The position numbers were made by a program, and so were the translations under genes. Below, one piece after another: positions 33,609 through 42,708 of a DNA stretch of 64,000 bases (the first letter of the stretch is position 1; each line of letters starts with the position of its first letter). Source of the DNA: Mariannaea sp. PMI_226. Its lineage: Eukaryota; Ascomycota; Sordariomycetes; Hypocreales; Nectriaceae. The stretch covers positions 620,001-684,000 of the forward strand of contig JANFOG010000007.1 of NCBI GenBank assembly GCA_024336345.1. Reading direction: 5' to 3'. The notes beneath the pieces are model-generated. The model ran no database searches, was not told the DNA's origin, and worked only from the letters and a program-made list of their open reading frames with translations.

Positions 33609-33669
33609 GTGGGGAAATCGTCGAGGATTGGAGAAAACATTCTGGGGGGCGTTTTCTTTCCGCGTGGGG
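33609..33669 (+). promoter_or_regulatory. Cluster of three CreA-type (SYGGRG) sites
   Basis: GTGGGG at 33609-33614, CTGGGG at 33642-33647 and GTGGGG at 33664-33669 all fit the carbon catabolite repressor consensus and lie within 61 bp on one strand. Single sites occur by chance. The clustering in a sugar-use promoter makes glucose repression plausible. Confidence 0.4.
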
Positions 33670-33704
33670 AAATTGGGGACCTGATTTTTCATGGCCTTAG
33701 CAAC

Positions 33705-33715
33705 AGGAGACTCCG
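33705..33715 (-). promoter_or_regulatory. Degenerate fourth CGG-N5-CCG site
   Basis: On the minus strand this reads CGGAGTCTCCT. It differs from a full palindrome by the last base, and its central five bases are those of the site at 33822. It lies closer to the permease start than the three perfect sites. Confidence 0.4.
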
Positions 33716-33820
33716 TCGCAAAGACTGACATCTTGGCGGAACTTCCGCCCACCTAGACGCCTTGGCAAACTGGTCTTGAGAGCAGAAGCGGAGCTGGAGG
33801 AGGCGAGAAGGGTGGTGGCG

Positions 33821-33833
33821 GCGGAGTCTCCGC
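33821..33833. promoter_or_regulatory. CGG-N5-CCG palindrome, site 1
   Basis: GCGGAGTCTCCGC contains inverted CGG triplets five bases apart, the half-sites used by Zn2Cys6 dimers. The arms are perfectly symmetric about the central T. Confidence 0.65.
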
Positions 33834-33899
33834 ACACCATCAGTAAACGATTACCACCAAAATTTCTTCACGCTCCGCAAACTCGAAGACAGGCGAAAA

Positions 33900-33912
33900 G
33901 CGGACTCTCCGC
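33900..33912. promoter_or_regulatory. CGG-N5-CCG palindrome, site 2
   Basis: GCGGACTCTCCGC differs from site 1 by one central base and lies 79 bp from it. It is identical to site 3. Confidence 0.65.
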
Positions 33913-33995
33913 CCCGGCTGACCTCCCATCTAGACGACCTCCTGATCAGCTGACCTTGAAGACATGACTCCGGTAGTAATATCAATGACCGGGTC

Positions 33996-34008
33996 GCGGA
34001 CTCTCCGC
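33996..34008. promoter_or_regulatory. CGG-N5-CCG palindrome, site 3
   Basis: GCGGACTCTCCGC, identical to site 2 and 96 bp from it. It is the copy nearest the alpha-glucosidase, about 200 bp before its ATG. Confidence 0.65.
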
Positions 34009-34209
34009 GTTGCCTCCGTACTGGAGTAGGAGGATTCCTGTCCATCTCCAGATTACACAGATGAAAAAAAGACAGACCATCCTCACCGAGAATGCTCAAC
34101 TAATAATAATTGACCGTCCACGCGCACTCACCCTGACTAAAACCAAACCATTACAGCCACGGCGAACGCATATGCGCGGCTCTCACAACACACTCAATTT
34201 GAATTGACA

Positions 34210-36027
34210 ATGGGATCTCTCATATATGATGAGGAACAGTTGGGTTTGGTAGGCAAACAGGCCTGGTGGAAACACGCTGTTTTCTATCAAGTTTATCCTG
34301 CCAGCTTCAAGGATTCCAATGGTGATGGCTGGGGTGACCTACCAGGTCTCATCTCGAAGATTGATTATCTTGCCCAGCTTGGCGTGGATGTCATTTGGGT
34401 TTCACCCATCTTCGAGAGCCCCCAGAAGGACATGGGATATGATGTGTCCGACTACCAGAAGATTTACGCACCATACGGAACCATTGAGGATGTCGATACT
34501 CTAGTGCGAGAATGCCATAAGCGGCAACTAAAGGTCATCCTCGACCTAGTCGTCAACCACACATCAACTGAGCATGAATGGTTCAAGCAGTCCCGGTCGT
34601 CAAAGGACGACCCAAAGAGAGATTGGTACATCTGGAAGCCTGCTCGCTATGACGAGAATGGCACCCGTCACCCCCCGACCAACTGGCGTGGCTACTTTGC
34701 CGGCCCAACCTGGACTTGGGATGAGCAGACTCAGGAGTACTATCTGCATCTCTACGCACCTGATCAGCCGGACTTGAACTGGGAGAACGATGAATGCCGT
34801 GAGGCCATTTATGACAACACAATGAAATTTTGGTTGGACCGAGGCGTAGATGGCTTCCGTATCGACACTGTCAACAAGTACTCAAAGCGGGCATATGTCG
34901 ATGTCCCCGTAACGGACCCAACCTCACCGCATCAACCAGCCCCTGAGATGTGGTGCAACGGGCCTCGCATTCATGAGTTCATTCATGAGATGAACCGCAA
35001 GGTCCTAAGCCCCTACAACGCCGTCTCCGTCGGAGAGCTCTCACTCACTCCTCACCCTTCCCAAGTCATCCCGTATGTTTCAGCAGCTTCCAAGGAGCTC
35101 GACATGGTCTTTGAATTCACCATGATCCGTCTAGGTAACGGAAATGGCTTCGGCTCAAAGTACATTTACCAACCCTTCCCTCTTTCGACCCTGAAGGCGG
35201 TAACGCATAAATGGCAGAGCTTCATCGAAGGCACTGACGCGTGGACTACGGTGTTTTGCGAGAACCACGACAATGGACGAGCTGTCAACCGTTTTGGAGA
35301 CGCTTCCACTCCGGAATGGTGGCTAAAGTCGAGCAAAACGCTCGCCCTGTGGCAGGCCACTCTCACCGGCAGCCTGTTCCTCTACCAAGGACAGGAAATT
35401 GGAATGACCAACATGCCCGAGTCCTGGGGCATCGAGGAGTACAAAGATATTGAGAGCAGCAATTTCTATGCCGAAGCCGTCGATTCGGGTGACGAGAAGC
35501 GCATCCAGGATACCATGCACGGCCTCCAGATCATGGCTCGCGACCATGCCCGAATTCCTTTCCAGTGGGACGACTCACCGAATGCGGGTTTCACAGACGG
35601 CACCTCCAAGCCATGGATGCGTGTTCACGATGACTACCCTCGAATCAACGTCGCCAACCAGACTGAAGATCCCAATTCCATCCTCAACTTCTACAGAAAG
35701 GCACTGCGGGTGCGTAAGCAGCACCGAGACCTATTTGTATTCGGCTCCTTCAAATTGTTAGATCCAGCCGACGAACAAACTTTTGCATACGTCAAGGAGT
35801 TCCCTGTAAATACCCAGGATCAAAGATCCGGAAAGAAGAGGAGAGCTGTTGTCGTCTTGAACATGTCACAGGAGGAAAAGGAGTGCCTGAATGTCTCTAA
35901 GGCGCTGGGTTGCTCCCCTGATGAGGTTCGTTTGTTGTTGGGTACAACAGCCGAGTGTGACTCTGGATTGACGCAAGGGAAACCGGTACTAAAAGGTTGG
36001 GAAGGGAGAATTTATGTCAATTTCTAG
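34210..36027 (+). CDS. GH13 alpha-glucosidase (maltase type), copy 2, in MAL cluster
   Basis: Intracellular alpha-glucosidase of 605 residues in a single exon. The open frame begins slightly earlier, but ATG 34210 is the first Met. Conserved regions: DLVVNHT (112-118), GFRIDT with nucleophile Asp219, SVGEL with acid/base Glu276, and ENHD with Asp354. Thr follows the nucleophile, as in yeast maltases. There is no signal peptide, so the substrate must be imported, which fits the divergent permease next door. Compared with the copy at 7108-8874 it has about 10 extra N-terminal residues and more than half of aligned positions look identical. Its leader contains three zinc-cluster palindromes, predicting sugar-inducible, glucose-repressed expression. 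Confidence 0.94.
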   Translation: MGSLIYDEEQLGLVGKQAWWKHAVFYQVYPASFKDSNGDGWGDLPGLISKIDYLAQLGVDVIWVSPIFESPQKDMGYDVSDYQKIYAPYGTIEDVDTLVRECHKRQLKVILDLVVNHTSTEHEWFKQSRSSKDDPKRDWYIWKPARYDENGTRHPPTNWRGYFAGPTWTWDEQTQEYYLHLYAPDQPDLNWENDECREAIYDNTMKFWLDRGVDGFRIDTVNKYSKRAYVDVPVTDPTSPHQPAPEMWCNGPRIHEFIHEMNRKVLSPYNAVSVGELSLTPHPSQVIPYVSAASKELDMVFEFTMIRLGNGNGFGSKYIYQPFPLSTLKAVTHKWQSFIEGTDAWTTVFCENHDNGRAVNRFGDASTPEWWLKSSKTLALWQATLTGSLFLYQGQEIGMTNMPESWGIEEYKDIESSNFYAEAVDSGDEKRIQDTMHGLQIMARDHARIPFQWDDSPNAGFTDGTSKPWMRVHDDYPRINVANQTEDPNSILNFYRKALRVRKQHRDLFVFGSFKLLDPADEQTFAYVKEFPVNTQDQRSGKKRRAVVVLNMSQEEKECLNVSKALGCSPDEVRLLLGTTAECDSGLTQGKPVLKGWEGRIYVNF

Positions 36028-36653
36028 AACAGGATAGATTTTTTTTACTTGTCGCTGAGGTATTCGTCTTTTTTAATATAATAACACACGCTACTGGTTG
36101 GAAAGGAGCAAAGACACAAACATTCTAGTCCTTTATAGAGGAGTTTGACCCTGTCCTATAATTGGGATTGCCGCAATTTGAGTGGAAAATCTCGTCAGCA
36201 TGCATCTAACTCCAGGCATGACAAGATATGAGGTTGCAGTCAGACATCCACAATCGGTTGCAGTGACCATGACCGAGTTTTTCCTTCAATGTTGAATTTT
36301 CTTCAACATTTTATCTAAAAACTCCAAAGGAAATAACATGTAAACACAAATAGTCACCAAATAGGAGCTGAGCACAATAAGAAACCTGGCAATAGCTTCC
36401 ATTCCATTTTAACCATTGCTGTCTTGTCTCCATCCAAATTTGTTGCGAGCGCTACCCTGTACGTCGAGCATGAGTCTTGTTGAAGGCCAGGATAACACTC
36501 AAGCAAACACAATGAAGCTCTTATGTTGCATCAGAAACGTTTCATGTTGCGAAATAATCTTCCCGTCTTTTATATTAGCCTGCTTGTCCTCATTTTGGTC
36601 CATTATTATGCCGGTCCCCACGGTCCCGAATAGTACGAACCCCAATGTCCTAA
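36028..36653. other. Intergenic region upstream of fructosamine-kinase homologue
   Basis: No gene is supported. I looked here for a first exon supplying the missing start codon of the following kinase gene. An ATG near 36470 opens a frame to 36661, but no convincing donor/acceptor pair joins it in frame. Confidence 0.5.
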
Positions 36654-37590
36654 GCCCATGATGAAAATATCCCAGTCTCGGTACTAAATAACCTCATCAC
36701 AGATCTTCCTCATGGATGCACGGTCACGTCTGCAAAGATCCATGGCAAAAGTTTTTGGGCACAGGCCGGCTGGCTAGATGTCGTCCTGTCCAACGAAACA
36801 CCTGACTCATTCTTCATCAAGGTCATGTCGGGGGAGGAGGGCAAGAACATGATCATGGGCGAATTCGAGTCGATGAACGCAGTGCACGACGTCCTTCCGC
36901 AATTTGCTCCCAGACCTGTCGTTTGGGGTACCTATACGAGAATTCCAGAAACTCATTTCTTTCTTTGCGAGTTTCGAGAAATGACCACCGACATGCCTGA
37001 GCCAGAGAGTTTCGCTGCTCTTCTCTCAGCGCTGCATCAGAGAAGTGTCTCCCCCACGGGCAAATTCGGCTTCCATGTCACTACCTACGCCGGTAGCTTG
37101 CCTCAGTTCGTGGCTTGGGAGAGCAGTTGTGAAGTATTCTTCGCCAAAAGCATGAGGTGGGCACTCGACCTCGAGATGGAGAGGAAGGGAGCCAGTGAGG
37201 AGCTCGATGTTCTTTCTGGAGCACTGTCTGACAAGGTCATTCCAAGATTACTAAGACCTCTTGAGAGCGACGGACGTAAGGTGAAGCCGTCGCTAATTCA
37301 CGGTGATCTTTGGAATGCGAATGCGGGAATCAGTGTAAAGGACGGCCAGCCTCTTGTCTTTGACGCATGCTGTTTCTATGCGCACAAGGAATGTAAGTAC
37401 CACAACACATAGAAGCCACCCTCGTTAAGTGACTGACCAGCTAACAACAATCATGGAAGATGAATTCGGCCAATGGCAATTAGCCTGCAACAAGTTCGGG
37501 CCTGAGTACATCACTGCCTATAACTCGTTTGTTGAGAGATCCTCACCGCAAGAAGACTTCGAGGGCCGTCTGGATCTCTACCGACTGTGA
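36654..37590 (+). CDS. Fructosamine/ketosamine-3-kinase family protein, ends unresolved (possibly decaying)
   Basis: Homologue of fructosamine-3-kinase, which phosphorylates sugar adducts on amines so that they fall off. Exon 36654-37392, intron 37393-37459 (GTAAGT...GAAG), exon 37460-37590. The family is clear: GKSFWAQ, SFFIKV, GEFESM, SPTGKFGFHVTTY, SLIHGDLWNAN (catalytic Asp and Asn) and LVFDACCFYAHKEYEFG. The splice restores HKEYEFG exactly. Two oddities: homology continues upstream to an in-frame TAA at 36651-36653 with no ATG, the first Met being at 36825 inside the fold. At the 3' end the frame stops at LDLYRL, where relatives continue some 30-40 residues. A donor-like GTGAGA sits at the stop, so another exon could exist. 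It may be an unusual gene model or an early pseudogene. Confidence 0.7.
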
Positions 37591-38092
37591 GAGGCTCGAA
37601 CTTATCACCCCCTTTTTCGAACATTTTGGAACTGATATTAAGGCTTGGGGATTTGACACGCATGTATCGGCGCTTTTTTTCGATGATAACGCTCTTCGTC
37701 AACAGTGAGGTTATCCCTGACGCGGTCATGCAGGTTACATTAAAACTAATGAAGTAATGCATAGAGTCATTGAAGTGATGAGAGATTTGGTTCAAAGATA
37801 TGGACATTCGGAAACAGTATACTAAATATTTCTTTTTTTTTTCCCTTCTTTTCTTATTGTTCATTTCTTCCTTAGTCATACTTTATGTATATACACGCCG
37901 TCTCGGTAGCTTCCTACCTTCCGAGAACGCAGAGGCTCTTGCAGCTGGAAGACAGGTGCAGCTTCTTCTATGACCAAACTCGTAAACAAACACCAGAGTT
38001 CTCCCGTGGTAACTTGTCCAGTAAACATTGATAATCTTCCACACTTTCTCCTTGCTTGCTTTCTGGCTTTCTGCCTTTCGCTACAGACCAAG
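37591..38092. other. Spacer between two kinase-fold genes
   Basis: This spacer may hold a last exon of the fructosamine-kinase homologue. A splice from 37587 to an AAG near 37640 leaves about 35 open codons, but they do not clearly match the family. It also holds the 5' leader of the following gene. Confidence 0.4.
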
Positions 38093-39490
38093 ATGGCGCA
38101 ACAGCAGCAAGGTGCACAATCGCTGCCCTCACCAGTTTCTGAGAACGACGAAAGTGCGCAGATGTTCGCGGCAGTTCTCTCCAGCATCGACATGCAACAG
38201 CTGCCTCGACTTGCCACATCTCTCCTCCAGAGCATGCAACCAGACCATTCTGCCGCAAACACGAAGCCTTCTATCGGCGAGCCCCTGTACGGCTCCTATC
38301 ATGTCTTATTCCCGATGAAGTTTGATTCGGACCTTCAATGGGTCGCAAGATTTCCCATTAATGGCACTGAGAACAAATGGGACGAGTTGTCCGCCTCAGC
38401 TCTGACCTCCGAGGCCAAAACTATGCGACTGCTGAAACGAGAGACCACCATTCCTCTGCCGGATGTCTTGGCCTTTTCAGCAACGACCGACAACAGCCTT
38501 AGATGTCCATACATTATCATGTCGTTTATTTCCGGGAAACCTCTTTACGATGTCTGGTTTGGCCAGCACAGCGGCATCAGCCCAGACATCACACGCGAGC
38601 GCCGGATCCGTGCCCTCGAAGGCATCGCCGCGGCAATGGTACAACTGGGCAAGTTTTCCTTTAGCAGCAGCGGTTGTCCGCTTTTTGGAACCGATGGAAA
38701 CATATCTGGGCTCGGCAAAATGCGCTTCGTTGACCACAGTGCCATGCTTGATCGGTGGTTCGTGCATAACGGTCCAGACGACGACCCCTTGTTTCTCGAA
38801 AATACACCATCTAGCGACCCAAAAGTATTTTATACCTCCGTGCTAAATATGTATCCCCCACAGCAGCCATTTGACAAGGGCGTCGTAATGCTCTTGCAAC
38901 AGCTGATCAGCTGGATCCCCAATCCCACTGGGATGGATCCCTTTGTTCTCTCACATCCAGACTCTGACATTCAGAACTTCATTGTATCTGAAGACGGTGA
39001 GCTGCGAGGCATCATCGACTGGGATGGGATTGCCGCTTTACCTCGCACCTTGGGCAACGAGAGCTACCCTAGTTGGCTCACCCGCGACTGGGACCCGATG
39101 ATGTACGGGTACAAGGAACCTACGGAAGACGGGGTTGAGATAGAGGGTCTATGGGAAGATTCGCCAGAGACACTTGCTCACTATCGCGCTGTCTACAAGG
39201 ATATAATTGCAAGGCATCTCAGGGACACAAGGCTTGATTATGATCATTCTAATCTCTGCCAAATGTCACTCATTACGGAGAACCTGGCAATTGCGGCGCA
39301 CAACCCCCAATGTCGAGATGGAATCATACGCAAAGTGATACACGAAATATGGGTTGCTGCAGAAGTGGATGGAGAAGAACCGAGCATGGTGGATGTGGTC
39401 GAAATGTTTGTTGAAAATAAGGTGGACAATGAGGTCTTTGAGACGCTCAGGAAAGGCTTCGAAGCACTTTTGTCGAAACCAAGTTTGTAG
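38093..39490 (+). CDS. APH/protein-kinase-like-fold phosphotransferase family protein
   Basis: Single-exon protein of 465 residues from ATG 38093 (context ACCAAGATGG). An upstream in-frame ATG at 37970 would add 41 residues and is less likely. The aminoglycoside-phosphotransferase/choline-kinase fold is visible. WVARFPING carries the likely ATP-binding Lys-equivalent Arg region, and CPYIIMSFISGKPL is the hinge. LSHPDSDIQNFIV (about residues 286-298) is the catalytic loop with Asp and Asn. GIIDWDG (about 306-312) is the DFG-equivalent metal site. The catalytic loop reads HPDSDIQN instead of the commoner HGDLHPGN, as in many fungal expansions of this family. It directly follows a fructosamine-kinase homologue of the same fold. 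The substrate is unknown. Confidence 0.85.
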   Translation: MAQQQQGAQSLPSPVSENDESAQMFAAVLSSIDMQQLPRLATSLLQSMQPDHSAANTKPSIGEPLYGSYHVLFPMKFDSDLQWVARFPINGTENKWDELSASALTSEAKTMRLLKRETTIPLPDVLAFSATTDNSLRCPYIIMSFISGKPLYDVWFGQHSGISPDITRERRIRALEGIAAAMVQLGKFSFSSSGCPLFGTDGNISGLGKMRFVDHSAMLDRWFVHNGPDDDPLFLENTPSSDPKVFYTSVLNMYPPQQPFDKGVVMLLQQLISWIPNPTGMDPFVLSHPDSDIQNFIVSEDGELRGIIDWDGIAALPRTLGNESYPSWLTRDWDPMMYGYKEPTEDGVEIEGLWEDSPETLAHYRAVYKDIIARHLRDTRLDYDHSNLCQMSLITENLAIAAHNPQCRDGIIRKVIHEIWVAAEVDGEEPSMVDVVEMFVENKVDNEVFETLRKGFEALLSKPSL

Positions 39491-39742
39491 AAAGTCTCTC
39501 TCACATACATTAAGCAAGGAAATAGAGACAGTCGATGCTTAGTTCGGTGCAGAAATGGAGTTTCTCATAATCGGGGGCTCTAGGATTTAAGCTACATGAT
39601 AGCTCAGGCATGGAATTAAGGATCAATTTTGTCGTCCCCTTCTTCTTCCGAACAAGACCTTATGTACTTCTAGAACTAACTAGCCGAGACTCCAAGCACT
39701 AGGGAAAAGAAAGAAAACAAATAAACATTTAGTCTATACGTC

Positions 39743-40988
39743 CTATCGCCGTCCATACGGTCTCTCCCCACCTGATAGCCCCCGTCTGGGCTTTTCCCTT
39801 TTCAAATCAGTATGTCTTCGCCCGCAGTCATCCCCCCGACACTGGAACTCCTTTGAATTCAAAACTTTTATCACCTCCGCAGCAACAAGTCTCTCGATTT
39901 TGGTCGCTGGGTGACAACCATCCCACCAGAGCTGCGGCGTAGGTCAGCCTCGAGGCCATGTATTGAGATCATCCGTGTAGAATAAGAAAAATATGAAAAA
40001 AAAAAAAACCTACACAAGTTTGTCCGTCCTTGTTTCTGCAGACGGTATCGCGTGCGCCAAAGGCATCGGGATCCTTGACTCCTGCCCAGAAGGTCACCGA
40101 GGTGTCGACGACCTGACCCACCACATCATCGTGTGCACTTTTGAAATCGTCGAGCTTCTCTTGGAGGAGATTGTTCCAAAGCTCGATGGCAGAGTTGAGC
40201 TCGCTTATGCCTCGATCGTGGAGCTTTTGCATATCGGGTACCATGCTCAGTGCTTTATACAGGGTGAGTCATGTCTTAGATTACGACACGGGTCGGGGTT
40301 GAAGGTGAGAAACACTTACGCGGCATGGACAGGAGAACAAATTTCCTGAGGCCAAGAATGTAAAGCTGCTCAAGGCAGTCGAAATATCTGTGCATAATGG
40401 ATACCACAACGTCGCCAGCGTTGATGCGTGAGAAGCTCCGTCGGATATCATTCACCCCAAACCAGGCACCGGCCACGGCATTATCTGCTGTCCATGAATG
40501 TTTGCCGTCGCCATAGTACTTCTTGAACTGATCGACTTGCTCTTGAAAGTCATGTCCTGTGGATCGAACGAGGTTTTTGTCTACGGTACCACCGCTGGCA
40601 GCAAAGTTGTAGGAGAGCGTGATGGACGAGTTCGAGGGGCCCCAGGAGTTGATGAACTCGGTGACCATATATCCAATCCAATTAGGTCCGCCTGCTGACG
40701 TCTTTCCAGGCACTTCTGGGTTTCCGAGGGGGTTCGAGGGTGAGGGCTGATCGAGCTCTGGTTGGAAGCCGGTCTTGGAATACGAGTCGCCGCTGTCCAA
40801 AGGTGATGGTATGAGTAAGATGTTGTACGAAGATGCAAGAGAAAATTGGATAAATGGATAACGTACAAGGTAATCAGATAATTCTTGGGCGCATCATCTT
40901 CTGCTGTGTGATCCCGACCAATCTCCTCTGCTGTAGCCGTCAAAGCGACAGTTAAGAGCGCTGCTGTCGCTAATGAAGGAACCCTCAT
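39743..40988 (-). CDS. Secreted GDSL (SGNH) acetylesterase, CE16 family
   Basis: Extracellular esterase expected to remove acetyl groups from hemicellulose oligosaccharides. Four exons (40988-40867, 40792-40320, 40252-40014, 39931-39743) give 340 residues. The introns are 74, 67 and 82 bp. Each junction recovers a family motif: YLITFGDSYSKTG, SMPPLSMVPD and GQTCLWWDGCHP. A signal peptide (about MRVPSLATAALLTVALTATA) is present. Catalytic features are the block I FGDSY serine, the block II Gly in NFAASGGT, the block III WFGVND Asn, and the C-terminal DGCH holding the Asp-x-x-His pair. The tail after the catalytic domain is basic (RRHTDLKREKPRR). It complements the GH54 arabinofuranosidase in hemicellulose breakdown, although the genes are 39 kb apart. 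Confidence 0.9.
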
Positions 40989-42708
40989 GGCGAATGGTGG
41001 TCGCTCAAAAAAAGGCGCTTGAGACGGCTCACCGGGTAAGTAGCGAGGGGATCATCGAGTCTCGGGTGCGGTGCGACGAATGCTGCTGGCTGGCAGCTTT
41101 GGTTGGCAGTATTGGTTGGCAGTCTGGTCACATGTGGTGTGAAAGGGACAGCCAGACCGGGGGAGAGCAAGGGTGAAAGGTAAAGAAGGTTAAGCTTATC
41201 AAAGAAAGTTGATACCCAAATGGGCAATGACATGACATCAGGGTGTCCGAGGTTCCAATATTGATATTCGTACGGTAAGTATGATCTGCTTTCGCTGGGG
41301 GAGGACTGATTGTCTACAGTGCTGCTCATGATTTCTAATCACTGTGTTTGGATTTGAATGTCACTGCTGCATTGAGAAGACACTAAATTAGTAATGATGA
41401 TCATCAAAAGTTCAGAAAATACCGCCTAAAATATTGCGGTAAATACTGTGTAGACGATATCTGCTTCAAAGTACTTTAGAAATTGCATGGATATCCATTT
41501 GGGTCGAGTGGTGTCTGAATATGGACTAGATAGAATAAGAGAGTGCGGCCCAGGTAGTTCTACCTATCATTGCATATAAGCACCTAATCTTACATCGACT
41601 TATTTCCCAAACCTTTTTAAACGTGGGCGCCCAACCACCAGCCTTTGATAAGGAAGGTAGGTAGACAATAGGCATCAGCATCAGCATTGGCAACGAATTT
41701 ATCGCGTTAATAATTGGAGAAAAAGTATTGGGCCAGAGTAACTTGCTGATTTCACCTTACAGTCATTATGAAAGATGCTCCGACCAAAATTACCGTACGG
41801 AGTAATCATTCGAAAGAAGTAGCCCAAGCAAACAGCCAAAGCGTCACAGTCTCAGTTCTCACTGTGCGAAAACACCGAAAACAACAAAACAACTCGAAGA
41901 TGGATTCGTGTCCACCTCGATTGCTCCATTTTCGTTACATCTAAAATCAAAACCCCACCCGGTAATCTACTGCAACCGGTTTTGTACCACCCATGTTCTG
42001 TCCTCCCTCAGGAAATAAATATTCTATTCACCTTCTATTCTGGAAATAAGTTGCGAATGGGCTCTACCAAGGTGGTTGTTTTTAACGACGCCCGGGCCCT
42101 GACGATCATGACGTCAAAGCATTGACGGTTTTGTTACAGGATTGCCGATCTACCACTCTATCTACGACTGCAAGCGGATGAGTGGTTAACGTTGGGATGG
42201 CAATATCGTTTGGCAGGCAAGGGCTTTTTCCCCCTGACGCATTAGACGCCATGGAACAATTCGGTTTCAGTTTTTGATCTTTCTTTTTTTCGGCTCCATC
42301 TTGATGCTTCTATTTGCAGTAGGGGTTCAGCTTCGTGATGGTGTAAAAATGGTACACACAGGCAAAGCGCTACATAGTATACTACTCATACACAATGAAC
42401 ACTCTTCGATTCAACTGAACACTACGGAGTACTATGGTACATGATGTGTTTACGTTACGTCATGTCTGCCTCGCAAACTACACCCGAGATGGAAACAAAG
42501 AATACCTTAAGAACAGACAAGACAGAAGAGGAAGGAAGTCACACATGCGCTGCAGATACCGGTAAAAGGAAAACAAATAAATCATATCCTACCTGGGTAG
42601 TTAGGCAATTAGGCAGGTATGCAACAGTCCCTAGTCATTAGAAGCAGAAACACTTCAATTTCGATTCTAATCGCAGATATAATCACCGATTTCCCCATCC
42701 CGCCCACC
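40989..42708. other. Intergenic region, 1.7 kb
   Basis: This is the shared upstream region of the CE16 gene (left) and the PhiA-like gene (right). It contains a three-fold GGTTGGCAGT-like repeat at about 41088-41125. Two copies of TACGGAGTA lie at 41796-41804 and 42423-42431. The frames at 40985-41329 and 42441-42641 show nothing recognisable. Confidence 0.5.

Larger units (their letters stand above)
33357..34209. promoter_or_regulatory. Shared divergent promoter of sugar permease and alpha-glucosidase copy 2
   Basis: This 853 bp region separates the two start codons. It holds three GCGGA(G/C)TCTCCGC palindromes and a one-mismatch fourth copy, listed separately. Upstream of them is a cluster of three CreA-type SYGGRG sites. 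Short frames in the region are not credible genes. Confidence 0.8.

Noticed and set aside
36416..36661. 81-codon frame considered as the first exon of the fructosamine-kinase homologue
   Set aside because: No donor/acceptor pair joins it in frame to the kinase, and it lacks any kinase N-terminal similarity.
40985..41329. 114-codon frame upstream of the CE16 gene on the same strand
   Set aside because: It lies in the 5' leader, is out of frame with the signal peptide and has no recognisable content.
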